Shown one piece after another: positions 36,568-45,116 of a stretch of DNA of 64,000 nt. A program made the translations under genes and the position numbers. The notes beneath the pieces were generated by a model. That model was not told the origin of the DNA, made no database searches, and saw only the letters and a program-made list of their open reading frames with translations. The DNA is taken from the NCBI RefSeq assembly GCF_002101735.1, contig NZ_LQPE01000142.1:20147-84146 (forward strand). The letters run 5' to 3'. Position 1 is the first letter of the stretch. Every line of letters begins with the position of its first letter. This DNA is from Mycobacterium kyorinense. Its GTDB lineage: Bacteria; Actinomycetota; Actinomycetes; Mycobacteriales; Mycobacteriaceae.

Positions 36568-37359
36568 ATGAAGGGACGCAGCAGCGGCAAGCAGGAACTC
36601 GCACCGGTCGATGATCTTGACGAACCGGCGATCGAGCTGTCGAAAGAGTGGCAGGAACGTACGCTCGAGCGACGGTTGAGCAACGCGAGAGCCCGGGCTC
36701 TTGCCCGCAGCTCACGGTTCTTGGCTACGGCACTGGAACTGGTTCAAGAGTCCGGACGCGCAGACTTCACCATTCAGACACTCATCGACCGATCGAATCT
36801 GAGCTTGCGCGCTTTCTATCAGCACTTCGCCGGAAAAGAAGAACTCCTACTTGCGCTTTACGAGAATGTCACCAGTCAGTTCACTGAGGCCATCCGCCAA
36901 GAAGTCGCGGCGGCCGACGATCCGATGGGACAGTTGGAGGCCTTCTGCCGCGGTTTTCTGTCGCGGGCGGAGTCGTCGCACAACGTCGGGGGCCGCGTTA
37001 CAACGATCTACAACCTGAGCCTGGAGATTGAGCGCCCGGCGGATTTCGCGAAGATCTGGGAGCCGCACCAGAAGCTGCTCACCAAAATCCTCACAACCTG
37101 CGCGCGTGCGGGTCTGGTGCGCAAGGACCTGACCCCCACGCAGTTGACCACGCTGCTGAATTCGACGCTGACCTCGCTGGCCCAAATTGGCGTGTTCCAG
37201 GTCGGTAGCCGGGGTGCGGACCTTTCCGAGGACGACATGTGGGCGTGGTGCAAACAGGCGGTGAGCCCTCCGGCTGCGAGCACCAAACCGAAAGCGGTCA
37301 GAGCGAAGACGACTCAGCGTCAGAGCAGTACGCGCCGCGTCAAGAAGCTAACGGGGTAG
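36568..37359 (+). CDS. TetR family transcriptional regulator
   Basis: 263 aa; ATG at 36568 with GAGAGG upstream. A charged N-terminal extension precedes the helix-turn-helix (about residues 45-95: FLATALELVQESGRADFTIQTLIDRSNLSLRAFYQHFAGKEELL). The effector domain is helical and the tail is basic (KPKAVRAKTTQRQSSTRRVKK). The promoter carries a perfect copy of the 5-6-5 repeat, so this protein is the best local candidate for the regulator that binds the repeated operator; that link is inference. The 3' end overlaps the convergent acyl-CoA dehydrogenase gene by 12 bp. Confidence 0.88.
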   Translation: MKGRSSGKQELAPVDDLDEPAIELSKEWQERTLERRLSNARARALARSSRFLATALELVQESGRADFTIQTLIDRSNLSLRAFYQHFAGKEELLLALYENVTSQFTEAIRQEVAAADDPMGQLEAFCRGFLSRAESSHNVGGRVTTIYNLSLEIERPADFAKIWEPHQKLLTKILTTCARAGLVRKDLTPTQLTTLLNSTLTSLAQIGVFQVGSRGADLSEDDMWAWCKQAVSPPAASTKPKAVRAKTTQRQSSTRRVKKLTG

Positions 37360-38478
37360 TCCTAGCCCGCGCTGGGCGATAATCGTTCGCTGTACCTCGC
37401 TGGTACCGGCATAGATGGTTGTTCCCAGGGAGAACCGCATCAGGTGCTCGAAGCGCCCGCTCTCCGGTGCGGTGGGTTCGAAGTAGCTCCGCAGCCCATC
37501 CGGCCCGACGAGTTCCATGATGTCCTGCGCCGCGCGTACCAGTGCTTCGGTGCTGAACAGTTTGGACATCGGTCCCTCGGCGACGGGCACCTGTCCTTGG
37601 TCGGCCATCCAGACGCAACGCCGTTGCAAAAGCGTGGATACTTCCAGTTCGATTGCAATTCTGGACAACCGGCGCCGTACGTCCGTGTCGGCGAGCGGCG
37701 GCGCTTCGCCGTCTTCGACCGCGCGGGCCCATTGCTCAGCATGGTGCAACAGGCGCGCTATGTGCGGTCCCCATCCTGACGCGTGTTCGTCCTGCAGCGC
37801 GATGCCGAGAACGGCCCACCCTTCGTCGATTTCACCGATGCGACAATCGTCGCCTACTCGCACGTCGCTGTAGAAGGTGATGTTGGTCCGTTCGCCGGAC
37901 AACGTCCAGACCGGTTGCACCTCGATCCCTGGAGCAGCAAGTGGCACCAGAAACATCGTGAGTCCCTTGTGCTTTGGCTTATCAGGACTCGTGCGAGCCA
38001 GCAAGAAGACGTAATCGGCGATGTGGCCGTTGGTGGTGAACATCTTGGAACCGTTGATGACCCATTCCTCACCGGAGCGAACCGCCTTCGTGGTCGCCGC
38101 GGCGAGGTCAGATCCACAGTCGGGTTCGGTGAAGCCGAGCGCGATGGTGATCTCGCCTTTCATGGCCGCGGGGACTATGCGGTCCTTCATCTGCTGGGTG
38201 CCGGCCTGCCGGATGACCGAGGCCACCATCCGCGTCGTCTCCGAGAGATACACCGGTGCTTCGGCGTACATGAGTTCCTCTTTGAGGAGCTGGACCTCCA
38301 TCGCGTTTCGGTTGGGCGCGAACAAATCCTTCGCCACGAGGCCGCGAGCGAACTCGTCGTCGTGCGCAGCTCCGCTGCGGTAGATGCGCTCCTCGACCTC
38401 CGGTGTCAACACGTCGTCGAGGTGCGCCCGCACTTCCAGGCGGAACGCCTCCGCGTCGTTGTCGAGCTGGAACTCCAT
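37348..38478 (-). CDS. Acyl-CoA dehydrogenase
   Basis: 376 aa, full length. MEFQLDNDAEAFRLEVRAHL, ALGFTEPDCGSDLAAATTKAV, NGSKMFTTNGHIADYVFLLAR, and a C-terminal TIYAGTSEVQRTIIAQRGLGLPR typical of catalytic FadE subunits. Follows the alcohol dehydrogenase gene by 13 nt on the same strand, so it belongs to the operon running from 41949 downward. Confidence 0.9.
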   Translation of the reverse strand: MEFQLDNDAEAFRLEVRAHLDDVLTPEVEERIYRSGAAHDDEFARGLVAKDLFAPNRNAMEVQLLKEELMYAEAPVYLSETTRMVASVIRQAGTQQMKDRIVPAAMKGEITIALGFTEPDCGSDLAAATTKAVRSGEEWVINGSKMFTTNGHIADYVFLLARTSPDKPKHKGLTMFLVPLAAPGIEVQPVWTLSGERTNITFYSDVRVGDDCRIGEIDEGWAVLGIALQDEHASGWGPHIARLLHHAEQWARAVEDGEAPPLADTDVRRRLSRIAIELEVSTLLQRRCVWMADQGQVPVAEGPMSKLFSTEALVRAAQDIMELVGPDGLRSYFEPTAPESGRFEHLMRFSLGTTIYAGTSEVQRTIIAQRGLGLPR

Positions 38479-38491
38479 GGGCTTTACCGCC

Positions 38492-39655
38492 TCACTCGAA
38501 AGCGATCACGCCGCGGATGTTCTTGCCGGCGCGCAAGTCTTTCATCGCCTCGTTGATGTCGTCGAGCTTGTACTTCTGGGTAACGAGCTCGTCGAGCTTG
38601 ATTGAGCCCGCCTCGTACATCGACAGCAGCCTGGGCATGGCTTCGCGTGGGTTCATCTCGCCGTAAAGCACGCCCTTCAAGGTTTTACACGACGAGACCA
38701 TGTCGGTCAGGATGAGCGGAATCGTCATATCGGTGACCTTCGCCATGCCGGTCAACACGCAGGTTCCGCCTTTGCGAAGCAACATCATCGCGACCATGAC
38801 GAGATCGGGCGGCACCACACCGGGTGCCAGCACCACCCTGTCTGCCATTACGCCCCAGGTGATTTCTTTGACCAGTTCGACGGCGGCGCTCGCGTCGACC
38901 GCGGTATGGGTGGCGCCGAATGTCGGGGCAATCTCACGCTTGAAGTCATTCGGGTCGACAGCGACGATGTGCTTGGCGCCCGCGGCTTTTGCGCCCTGCA
39001 CGGCGTTCATCCCGATGCCACCGACGCCGATGACCACGACGGTGTCGCCGACTTGCGTGCCCGCCGCCACCGAGCCGGACCCGAAACCTGTTGTGACACC
39101 ACACGAAACAAGGGATGCGGCTTCCAGAGAAATCCAGTCGTGCACCTTGACCAACGAGCGTTCGGAAGCAACCACGTATTCGGAAAATGTGCCGACCTGC
39201 ATCATCGCCATCAGGTCCTCATCGCCGAGGTGGCGGCGTCTGGTTCCGTCAGTCGTCATCGCCTTGTCGTAGATGTCGGCCCCGACATCACACAGGTAGG
39301 TGTATCCCGTCACGCACCATCGACAGCTACCGCAGGCCGGAAAAAACGAGATAGCCACGTGGTCACCGGGTTTGAGTGACGTCACCCCCTCGCCGACTTC
39401 TTCCACGATGCCCGAACCTTCGTGGCCGCCGAGCATGGGAAACCACTCGGGCACCCTCACGCCGGCTGCCCGCATCATGTCTTCCATCTCCGCCGGTGGC
39501 ACGCTGTCGCCGGTATAGAAGTGCTCATCGGAGTGGCAGATGCCGGCGTACGCCATTTTGACCAAGACCTCGCCTGCACGTGGCGGGTCAAGCTCGACTT
39601 CGGTGACTTCCCAATCGATCCCGACACCACGAAGCACTGCCGCCTTGGACTTCAT
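38492..39655 (-). CDS. NDMA-dependent-type zinc alcohol dehydrogenase
   Basis: 387 aa from the ATG at 39655 with GAGGAGA upstream. Medium-chain dehydrogenase with catalytic zinc ligands C40 (GICHSDEH) and H78/E79 (GHEGSG), structural-zinc cysteines C108, C111, C114 and C122 (CGSCRWCVTGYTYLC), and a GVGGIG nucleotide loop near residue 205. The sequence follows the actinobacterial NDMA-dependent alcohol dehydrogenase group, with tightly bound NAD and an external redox partner. Oxidises an alcohol to the aldehyde handled by the adjacent aldehyde dehydrogenase. Confidence 0.9.
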   Translation of the reverse strand: MKSKAAVLRGVGIDWEVTEVELDPPRAGEVLVKMAYAGICHSDEHFYTGDSVPPAEMEDMMRAAGVRVPEWFPMLGGHEGSGIVEEVGEGVTSLKPGDHVAISFFPACGSCRWCVTGYTYLCDVGADIYDKAMTTDGTRRRHLGDEDLMAMMQVGTFSEYVVASERSLVKVHDWISLEAASLVSCGVTTGFGSGSVAAGTQVGDTVVVIGVGGIGMNAVQGAKAAGAKHIVAVDPNDFKREIAPTFGATHTAVDASAAVELVKEITWGVMADRVVLAPGVVPPDLVMVAMMLLRKGGTCVLTGMAKVTDMTIPLILTDMVSSCKTLKGVLYGEMNPREAMPRLLSMYEAGSIKLDELVTQKYKLDDINEAMKDLRAGKNIRGVIAFE

Positions 39656-39680
39656 CAGATCTCCTCGATTTGCTCGGGTG

Positions 39681-41150
39681 TTACGACGCCGGCCATGCGA
39701 CGGTTTTGGTCTCGGTGAAGATCTCGAGTCCCTCGATGCCGCACTGCCGGCCGACCCCGGACTGCTTGTAACCACCGAACGGGGCGTCGGCGCCGTACCA
39801 AAGCCCGCCGTTGATTCCCAACGTGCCGGTCCTGATCCGGCTCGCCACGGCCCTGGCACGTTCGAGGTCGTTGGCGAACACGACACCGGACAGGCCGTAG
39901 ATGGAGTCGTTGGCGATGCGTACCGCGTCGTCGTCGTCGTCGAAGCCGATCACCGACAACACCGGCCCGAAGATCTCTTCCTGGGCGATGGTCATGCGGT
40001 TGTCGACGTCGGCGAACACCGTTGGCTCGACAAAGTAGCCTTTGGACAGGTGTTTTGGAACGTTGCCGCCGGTGACCACGCGCGCGCCTTCCGCCTTGCC
40101 CTTTTCGATGTAGCCCAGCACCCGGTCCTGTTGACGCTTGGAGACCTGCGGGCCCTGGAGCACGGACGGGTCGGTCGGGTCGCCGTACTTGTTCTTTTCC
40201 ATCGCCACCTTGACGATCTCGACGGCCTCGGCGTACCGGGAGTTCGGCACCAACAGCCGGGTCGGCATTGCGCAGCCTTGCCCGGCGTGCATCGAGATGA
40301 AGGCGCTTCCGCCGACGGCGGGACTGATGTCGCCGTCGTCGTCGAGCACCAAATACACGGACTTGCCGCCGAGTTCGAGAAACGTCGGCTTCACCGTGTC
40401 GGCGGCGGCCTTCATGATCCGCCGTCCCGTTGCCGTCGATCCGGTGAACGCCACCATGTCGACAAGCGGCGAGGTCGAAAGCACCTCGCCGACAAGGTGA
40501 TCCGAAGAAGTGACGATGTTGATGACACCCGGTGGAATGTCAGTTTGCTCGGCGATGATGCGGCCAATCCTGGTGGCGTTCCAGGGGGTGTCGGGAGCGG
40601 GTTTGAGCACCATCGTGTTGCCCATGGCCAGAATCGGGCCGATCTTGTTCAGAATGATCTCGAACGGGAAGTTCCACGGTGTGATGACGCCGACGACGCC
40701 GACGGGCTCCTTCCACACCTCGCGGCTCGCAGGGGTGCCCATCCCGAACGCATCCTTGTCGGGAAGTGAGCGCTTCCAGGCGAACTGGCTGATCATGTCG
40801 GCCGGCCACGTCAGTGCCTCTTTGAGCGGCACGTCGAGTTGCGGGCCGAAGGTGCTCAAGATGGGGCAGCCGGCTTCGGCGATCAGTTCGCTGCGAAGCT
40901 CCTCCCGTTCTGCCTCCAAAGCCGCCTGCAGTTGCCGCAGACCCGCCGCCCTGGCCGCACCGTCGCGCGACCAGTCCGTGTGGTCGAAGGCGTGGCGGGC
41001 GGCCGCGATGGCGCGCTCCATGTCGGCGCGGCTGCCGTCGGCCGTACTACCGAGGACTTCCTCCGTCGCCGGGTTGACGTTGTCGAAGTGCCGCCCGGTT
41101 TCGGATTCGACGAGCTTACCGTCGATGAGCATGCGTGATTCGTGTGTCAC
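39681..41150 (-). CDS. Aldehyde dehydrogenase
   Basis: 489 aa, GTG start. Catalytic cysteine C293 (HAGQGCAMPT) and general base E259 (FLELGGKS); NAD motifs VITPWNFP and FTGSTATG. Follows the SDR gene by 10 nt and precedes the alcohol dehydrogenase by 25 nt: an alcohol-aldehyde-acid oxidation module. Different from the aldehyde dehydrogenase at 20971, so the pathway has two. Confidence 0.92.
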   Translation of the reverse strand: MTHESRMLIDGKLVESETGRHFDNVNPATEEVLGSTADGSRADMERAIAAARHAFDHTDWSRDGAARAAGLRQLQAALEAEREELRSELIAEAGCPILSTFGPQLDVPLKEALTWPADMISQFAWKRSLPDKDAFGMGTPASREVWKEPVGVVGVITPWNFPFEIILNKIGPILAMGNTMVLKPAPDTPWNATRIGRIIAEQTDIPPGVINIVTSSDHLVGEVLSTSPLVDMVAFTGSTATGRRIMKAAADTVKPTFLELGGKSVYLVLDDDGDISPAVGGSAFISMHAGQGCAMPTRLLVPNSRYAEAVEIVKVAMEKNKYGDPTDPSVLQGPQVSKRQQDRVLGYIEKGKAEGARVVTGGNVPKHLSKGYFVEPTVFADVDNRMTIAQEEIFGPVLSVIGFDDDDDAVRIANDSIYGLSGVVFANDLERARAVASRIRTGTLGINGGLWYGADAPFGGYKQSGVGRQCGIEGLEIFTETKTVAWPAS

Positions 41151-41160
41151 CGTGAGCCCT

Positions 41161-41949
41161 TCACCATTGCCGGAGTTCGGCGACCGCGCCGGACGGTCGG
41201 GGAGCCAAGGTCAGATAGGGAATGAAACTGCTGTTACCGCAGGCGAGTACGGAATGCACGACGTCGACGAGATGATCGGCCTCGACGAGGCCGCCCTGCA
41301 TGTAGCCGTGATCCATCCAGTACCGGATAGCGCGTTCCAATGCGTCGGGATCCCAGGTCTTGTTGAACTCCGTCTGTGAGTCGCCTTCACCGCCGAAACA
41401 GTCGCCCACGGCCAGCCTGGTGAAGCCGATGTTCGGGTGCTCGATGCGCCATGCCTCGACGAGTTTGTCCAGCGCCGCCTTCGATACCGCGTACGCGCCG
41501 AGTAATGGCCATGGAGCGGAGTATGAGGCGCTCAACGACGACAGATACACCGCCGATCCGGCCGCTGCGGCCAAGTGAGGTGCGGCCGCCGCCGTGATGA
41601 GTGAGGCGCCGGTGACGTTGGTGGCGAACAGCTTCGCCCACTGCTCGGCGTCGACGTCGGTAAGGGGCGCGAGGATACCGACACCGGTGGTGTACACCAG
41701 GGCATCCAGACCGCGGAAGTGCTCGACGACCTCTGCGATGGCGCGCTGGCACGCGGCGCCGTCCGTGACATCACAGACGACGGCTATGGCGCCGTTGCCG
41801 GCTTCGCTGGCGGCCCGGGTCAGACGGTCGTGCCGTCGTGCGAGGAAGGCGACCCGGGCTCCTCGCGCAGCCAGCCCCATTCCGATGCAGCGGCCCAAGC
41901 CCGCAGACGCGCCGACCACGGCAACTCGCAGCGTCGGCGCGTCAGGCAT
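41161..41949 (-). CDS. Short-chain dehydrogenase/reductase (SDR)
   Basis: 262 aa from ATG 41949 with AAGGAGT upstream. Cofactor motif VVGASAGLGRCIG, acidic/basic dinucleotide site LARRHDR, catalytic S-Y-K set in SLSASYSAPWPLLGAYAVSKAALD. First gene of the operon SDR, aldehyde dehydrogenase, alcohol dehydrogenase, acyl-CoA dehydrogenase. A related SDR is encoded at 48262. It probably oxidises or reduces a hydroxyl/ketone on the substrate. Confidence 0.9.
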   Translation of the reverse strand: MPDAPTLRVAVVGASAGLGRCIGMGLAARGARVAFLARRHDRLTRAASEAGNGAIAVVCDVTDGAACQRAIAEVVEHFRGLDALVYTTGVGILAPLTDVDAEQWAKLFATNVTGASLITAAAAPHLAAAAGSAVYLSSLSASYSAPWPLLGAYAVSKAALDKLVEAWRIEHPNIGFTRLAVGDCFGGEGDSQTEFNKTWDPDALERAIRYWMDHGYMQGGLVEADHLVDVVHSVLACGNSSFIPYLTLAPRPSGAVAELRQW

Positions 41950-41971
41950 GGGTACTCCTTGGCTAGAAGGC

Positions 41972-41987
41972 GAGAACAACATTATCA
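41972..41987. promoter_or_regulatory. 5-6-5-like repeat GAGAACAACATTATCA
   Basis: 23 bp upstream of the SDR start (41949). Left arm GAGAA, degenerate right arm; nearly the same 16-mer as at 26545. Confidence 0.4.
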
Positions 41988-42016
41988 GCTGAGTGCAAGC
42001 ATAATATTCAGATATC

Positions 42017-42032
42017 GGAAATATATGTTTCC
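42017..42032. promoter_or_regulatory. Inverted repeat GGAAATATATGTTTCC (5-6-5 type)
   Basis: Perfect GGAAA/TTTCC arms, 6-bp spacer, in the AT-rich gap upstream of the SDR operon and downstream of the TetR gene. Same class as the site at 36474. Confidence 0.6.
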
Positions 42033-42069
42033 ACCAGGGCTGCGCTAGGTTGGCATCGGCGGTAAAAAG

Positions 42070-42702
42070 CTATCTTCGCAGTACTTTTCGGGGCTCGACG
42101 GCAAAGCTCAACAGCAGCCGGTCGAGAATCCTCGCCGCCCGCGTGCGGGCCCTCGCCGGATTCTTGGCATGCGCTACCAGAAGGGCGCCCTCTTCGACGG
42201 CCGCCACCAGCATGTGTGTCAGCTCCCCGACCGGGTGGTCGTCGATGATGCCCTCCGCGATGGCCGCCCGGACCATCTCATTGATGAGCGCAATGCTGTT
42301 GCTTTCCTGAATGGCGCGCAGTGTCCGCCAACCCAGGACGACCGGACCATCGAGCAGCATGACGCGCTGCACCTCGGGCTCGAGCGCCGATACCAGGAAA
42401 CCGTGTAGTCCGGCCGAAAGCCGTTCCCACGAGTCAGCGCCTTTAGGCGGGGAGGCCAACGATCTGAGCGTCAGGTCGCGCTCGACCTCTTCGAAGACGG
42501 CGCGGAAAAGCTGGGCCTTGTCCTTGAAGTGGTGATAGAAGGCGCCCCGTGTACCGACACCGGAGGTAGCGACCAGGTCGCCGATGCTGGTGTTGAAGTA
42601 GCCCCTCTCCACGAACAGGATGCGGCCGGCGTCGATGAGGTCGCGCCGTGTCTGATCACCACGAGCCTGCCGCTCGACGTCGGTGCCACCACGCTGGGCC
42701 AT
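42070..42702 (-). CDS. TetR family transcriptional regulator
   Basis: 210 aa from ATG 42702. A TACGAT -10-like hexamer ends 7 nt before this ATG on the minus strand, which suggests a leaderless mRNA; ATGs at 42711 and 42729 are alternatives. TetR domain: RDLIDAGRILFVERGYFNTSIGDLVATSGVGTRGAFYHHFKDKAQLF. Divergent from the periplasmic-binding-like gene. The gap holds a copy of the palindrome also present twice in front of the P450 at 45117, so this regulator probably controls itself, its divergent neighbour and the P450/DHDPR-like genes. Confidence 0.88.
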   Translation of the reverse strand: MAQRGGTDVERQARGDQTRRDLIDAGRILFVERGYFNTSIGDLVATSGVGTRGAFYHHFKDKAQLFRAVFEEVERDLTLRSLASPPKGADSWERLSAGLHGFLVSALEPEVQRVMLLDGPVVLGWRTLRAIQESNSIALINEMVRAAIAEGIIDDHPVGELTHMLVAAVEEGALLVAHAKNPARARTRAARILDRLLLSFAVEPRKVLRR

Positions 42703-42716
42703 GCCGAGCATCGTAG

Positions 42717-42737
42717 CAACATCCAGCATGTAGGTTG
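42717..42737. promoter_or_regulatory. Operator candidate, half-conserved copy of AACCTACATCATGTAGGTT
   Basis: The right half matches GCATGTAGGTTG and the left half CAACATCCA is degenerate. Overlaps the TetR promoter. Confidence 0.5.
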
Positions 42738-42745
42738 GAGCCTAC

Positions 42746-42755
42746 CTTCATGAAG
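42746..42755. promoter_or_regulatory. Palindrome CTTCATGAAG before the binding-protein gene
   Basis: Perfect 10-bp palindrome inside CCTACCTTCATGAAGTATGTT, immediately before a TATGTT -10-like element (42756-42761). Possibly a weak second operator of the same TetR. Confidence 0.35.
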
Positions 42756-42767
42756 TATGTTGCTCGC

Positions 42768-43913
42768 ATGGCAGACGAAGGTGTTCGCGCATACGGCTCG
42801 GTGGCCCCGGTGAAAGTCGGCTTGCTGAACGACTATCCGACCAGGACCGGAACGGATAACGACACGCTGGACACCCTGCGGTTGGTGTTCGACGAGGCAG
42901 TGGCCGCCGGCCTGGTCGACAGGCCGATCGAACTGGTAGAGCGCAATGTGATCGGCCTGCCCAACGGCACTTACCAGGCCGTCGAGCGGGCCTACGACGA
43001 ACTGGTGGCCGAGGGTTGCCTCGCCATCTTCGGCCCCTACGTCTCCGACAACGCAGTACCGCTGGCTGCGCACGCCGACCGAGTTGCCAAGGTCCCCAAC
43101 ATCATCCTGTCCGGATCCGAGGGCGCCCTCGGCGAATGGACCTTCGCGCTCAACAACGGATCGATGCCCGAGGAGCCGGTCATGCTCGCCGCGGTGATGA
43201 TCGGTGACGGTCGGCGCCGAATCGCGATCGCTTACGAGGCATCGCTGATCGGCAAGGAGTACCTGGCCTACGCCGAGAAGGCTTATGCAGCTGCCGGTTT
43301 GGCCATCGTCACCACTGTGCCGATCCCTCAGGTGGAGGCCGACAAGGCCGAGACGGTGAATGCGCTGCGATCCGCCGAACCCGACGCCGTGGTGCACGTC
43401 GGGTTCGGTCACGGACTGTGGGGCTTCTCCGACGCCCTGCGCGCCGCCGGTTGGAATCCTCCTCGCTACACCACCACTGCGTTCGAAATGGCACACATCA
43501 GTGCTGAGTGGATGCGCCACCTCTCCGGCTGGATCGGCCTCGACAGCTACGACGAACGCAACACGGTTGGTCAGGCATTCCTGGACCGGTTCGAGGCCCG
43601 CTACGGCCGCAGGCCCGGACATTCCATGCCCGGTCTGTGCCACGACGTCGCCACCGTGATCACCCGGGCACTGTCGGCGGCGCGGCCGTTGACCGGGGAG
43701 GGAGTCAAGAACGGTATCGAACAGGTGAAGCTCATCCCGGCGGCCAGCGGCGCGCCCGGCACGTTCCTGCGGTTCGGCCGCTACATCAGGCAGGGCTGGC
43801 TGGGCTCGGACTACCTGATCGCACGCCGAATCCTGCCGGATGGCACAGGGCACGAGTTCTACGCGGCGCCCAGCGAGAACATCTCACGCGCGGTTGGCGT
43901 CGGCCCCGGCTAA
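42768..43913 (+). CDS. Periplasmic-binding-protein-like (LivJ type) protein without signal peptide
   Basis: 381 aa from ATG 42768, preceded at 6 nt by TATGTT, which fits a leaderless start. Two-lobed Peripla_BP_6 fold: VKVGLLNDYPTRTG, AIFGPYVSDNAVPLA, IAYEASLIGKEYLAYAEKAY, VVHVGFGHGLWGFSDALRAAGW. Neither this nor the longer starts (42735, 42750) gives a signal peptide or lipobox, and no ABC permease or ATPase is nearby. It may be a cytoplasmic ligand binder working with the divergent TetR, or a protein whose export signal is lost. The 3' end overlaps the convergent gene by 30 bp. Confidence 0.85.
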   Translation: MADEGVRAYGSVAPVKVGLLNDYPTRTGTDNDTLDTLRLVFDEAVAAGLVDRPIELVERNVIGLPNGTYQAVERAYDELVAEGCLAIFGPYVSDNAVPLAAHADRVAKVPNIILSGSEGALGEWTFALNNGSMPEEPVMLAAVMIGDGRRRIAIAYEASLIGKEYLAYAEKAYAAAGLAIVTTVPIPQVEADKAETVNALRSAEPDAVVHVGFGHGLWGFSDALRAAGWNPPRYTTTAFEMAHISAEWMRHLSGWIGLDSYDERNTVGQAFLDRFEARYGRRPGHSMPGLCHDVATVITRALSAARPLTGEGVKNGIEQVKLIPAASGAPGTFLRFGRYIRQGWLGSDYLIARRILPDGTGHEFYAAPSENISRAVGVGPG

Positions 43914-44978
43914 TTGAATGGCCCCGAAAACCGGCGCAGTCACGATTCCGGGCGGCCGGGCCAACACGTACGGGATCGCGCGGATCGCTCCCATCGCGAT
44001 CATCAGGTGGCCCGGTTGGGCATGCTGCCCGGTGGGCGCCTGCCCGTCCCAGCCGACGTCCAGCTGTAACTCGAAACTCGGGACACCCTTGATGACCGCG
44101 CGGATCAAAGGCGACTTCTCGCCGGGCGCCAGTGGCTTCAGTCCCCACTGTGGCAGATCGCGGGTGAGCACCCACTCCTCGTGGATGGCCAGCAAAGGCC
44201 GGCCCGACCAGTGCCCGACCCACGAGAAACGCTGTCCCACAACAGTTCCCGCCGCAATGGTGCCGGCGGACACTTCGATGTCGTGCGGGAGTGTGGTGGC
44301 ATCCACCGACACGTCGACGTGAGACAGCGCGATGCCGAGGACATCGGCCGTCGCGTTGAGCGCCTGGCGATACGCCAAGTCCAGCTTCTTGATGATCGGG
44401 GAATCGACGCTGACGTCCTCCGGCGGTCGGCCCATACCCATGAGGTCGACGAGCATGGGCCGGCTGTCTACGGACGACACGTCGGTCGCTTCGTAGAGGT
44501 CGATGCGGTCGATCGACTTGCTCAAGCCCGTCACCGTCGCCACGAGCCGTTCGAACATGAACCCAGGGTTCTCTCCGGCGGCGTGGAAGCGCGACTGCCC
44601 GGCGCGACACGCGTCGACGAACGCCGCCTCGGTATCCGCGCCGTAGGTGGGCAAGTGGTTGTACGACGTGGTGGTGATGACGTTGGTGCCCGCGGCGAGC
44701 AATCGGCAAATGTCGTCGGCATTGGTTTCCACGGCGTGGGCCTTACTGGCTGCGTGCACGACGACATCAGCCCCGAGAGCGAAGATCTCCTCCTTGTCAG
44801 TGGTGGCGAGCACCCCGGTGGTGGGCGCCAGCCCACACAGCGCCCCGGCGTCCTGGCCGGCCTTCGCGGGGTCGTACACCAAGACACCGGCCAGCTGGAA
44901 ATCTGGATTCTCGATCAGTTCCTGTAGCGCGGCGCGCCCAACGGCGCCGGTCGCCCACTGCACGACTCGAATGGCCAA
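43884..44978 (-). CDS. DHDPR-like NAD(P)-binding oxidoreductase (amine dehydrogenase-type Rossmann protein)
   Basis: 364 aa from TTG 44978 with CAGGAG upstream. N-terminal Rossmann domain VVQWATGAVGRAALQELIENP, like dihydrodipicolinate reductase and 2,4-diaminopentanoate dehydrogenase. The region AGTNVITTTSYNHLP follows, with a C-terminal alpha/beta domain. Two paralogues occur at 46378 and 50485, always beside a P450. Divergent from the P450 at 45117 through a gap with two copies of the TetR palindrome. The reaction is unknown; NAD(P)H reduction or oxidation of a P450 product is a guess. Confidence 0.82.
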   Translation of the reverse strand: MAIRVVQWATGAVGRAALQELIENPDFQLAGVLVYDPAKAGQDAGALCGLAPTTGVLATTDKEEIFALGADVVVHAASKAHAVETNADDICRLLAAGTNVITTTSYNHLPTYGADTEAAFVDACRAGQSRFHAAGENPGFMFERLVATVTGLSKSIDRIDLYEATDVSSVDSRPMLVDLMGMGRPPEDVSVDSPIIKKLDLAYRQALNATADVLGIALSHVDVSVDATTLPHDIEVSAGTIAAGTVVGQRFSWVGHWSGRPLLAIHEEWVLTRDLPQWGLKPLAPGEKSPLIRAVIKGVPSFELQLDVGWDGQAPTGQHAQPGHLMIAMGAIRAIPYVLARPPGIVTAPVFGAIQLAGADANRA

Positions 44979-45029
44979 TCGAACACTCCTGACGGTTCTT
45001 TCACATCTGCACCGGTTCGGGGTGTGTTC

Positions 45030-45048
45030 AACCTACATCATGTAGGTT
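45030..45048. promoter_or_regulatory. Perfect operator AACCTACATCATGTAGGTT
   Basis: Nine-bp arms around a single C, in the divergent gap between the TTG of the DHDPR-like gene (44978) and the P450 (45117). Best copy of the palindrome tied to the TetR at 42070. Confidence 0.7.
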
Positions 45049-45050
45049 TG

Positions 45051-45071
45051 CAACCGACGCGATGTAGGTTG
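45051..45071. promoter_or_regulatory. Second operator copy, imperfect
   Basis: CAACCGACGC followed by GATGTAGGTTG: the outer bases and the right half match the perfect copy. Its centre lies 22 bp from the first, about two helical turns. Confidence 0.55.
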
Positions 45072-45116
45072 AAGGACGTACGCGCGCCTCTGGCCGGCGC
45101 ACTAGGGAGGTTTCAG

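Noticed and set aside
42471..43853. 460-codon open frame on the minus strand opposite the binding-protein gene
   Set aside because: It is the antisense shadow of a clearly coding frame in high-GC DNA. The translation is rich in Arg, Gly, His and Val without any family pattern, and it also overlaps the TetR gene.
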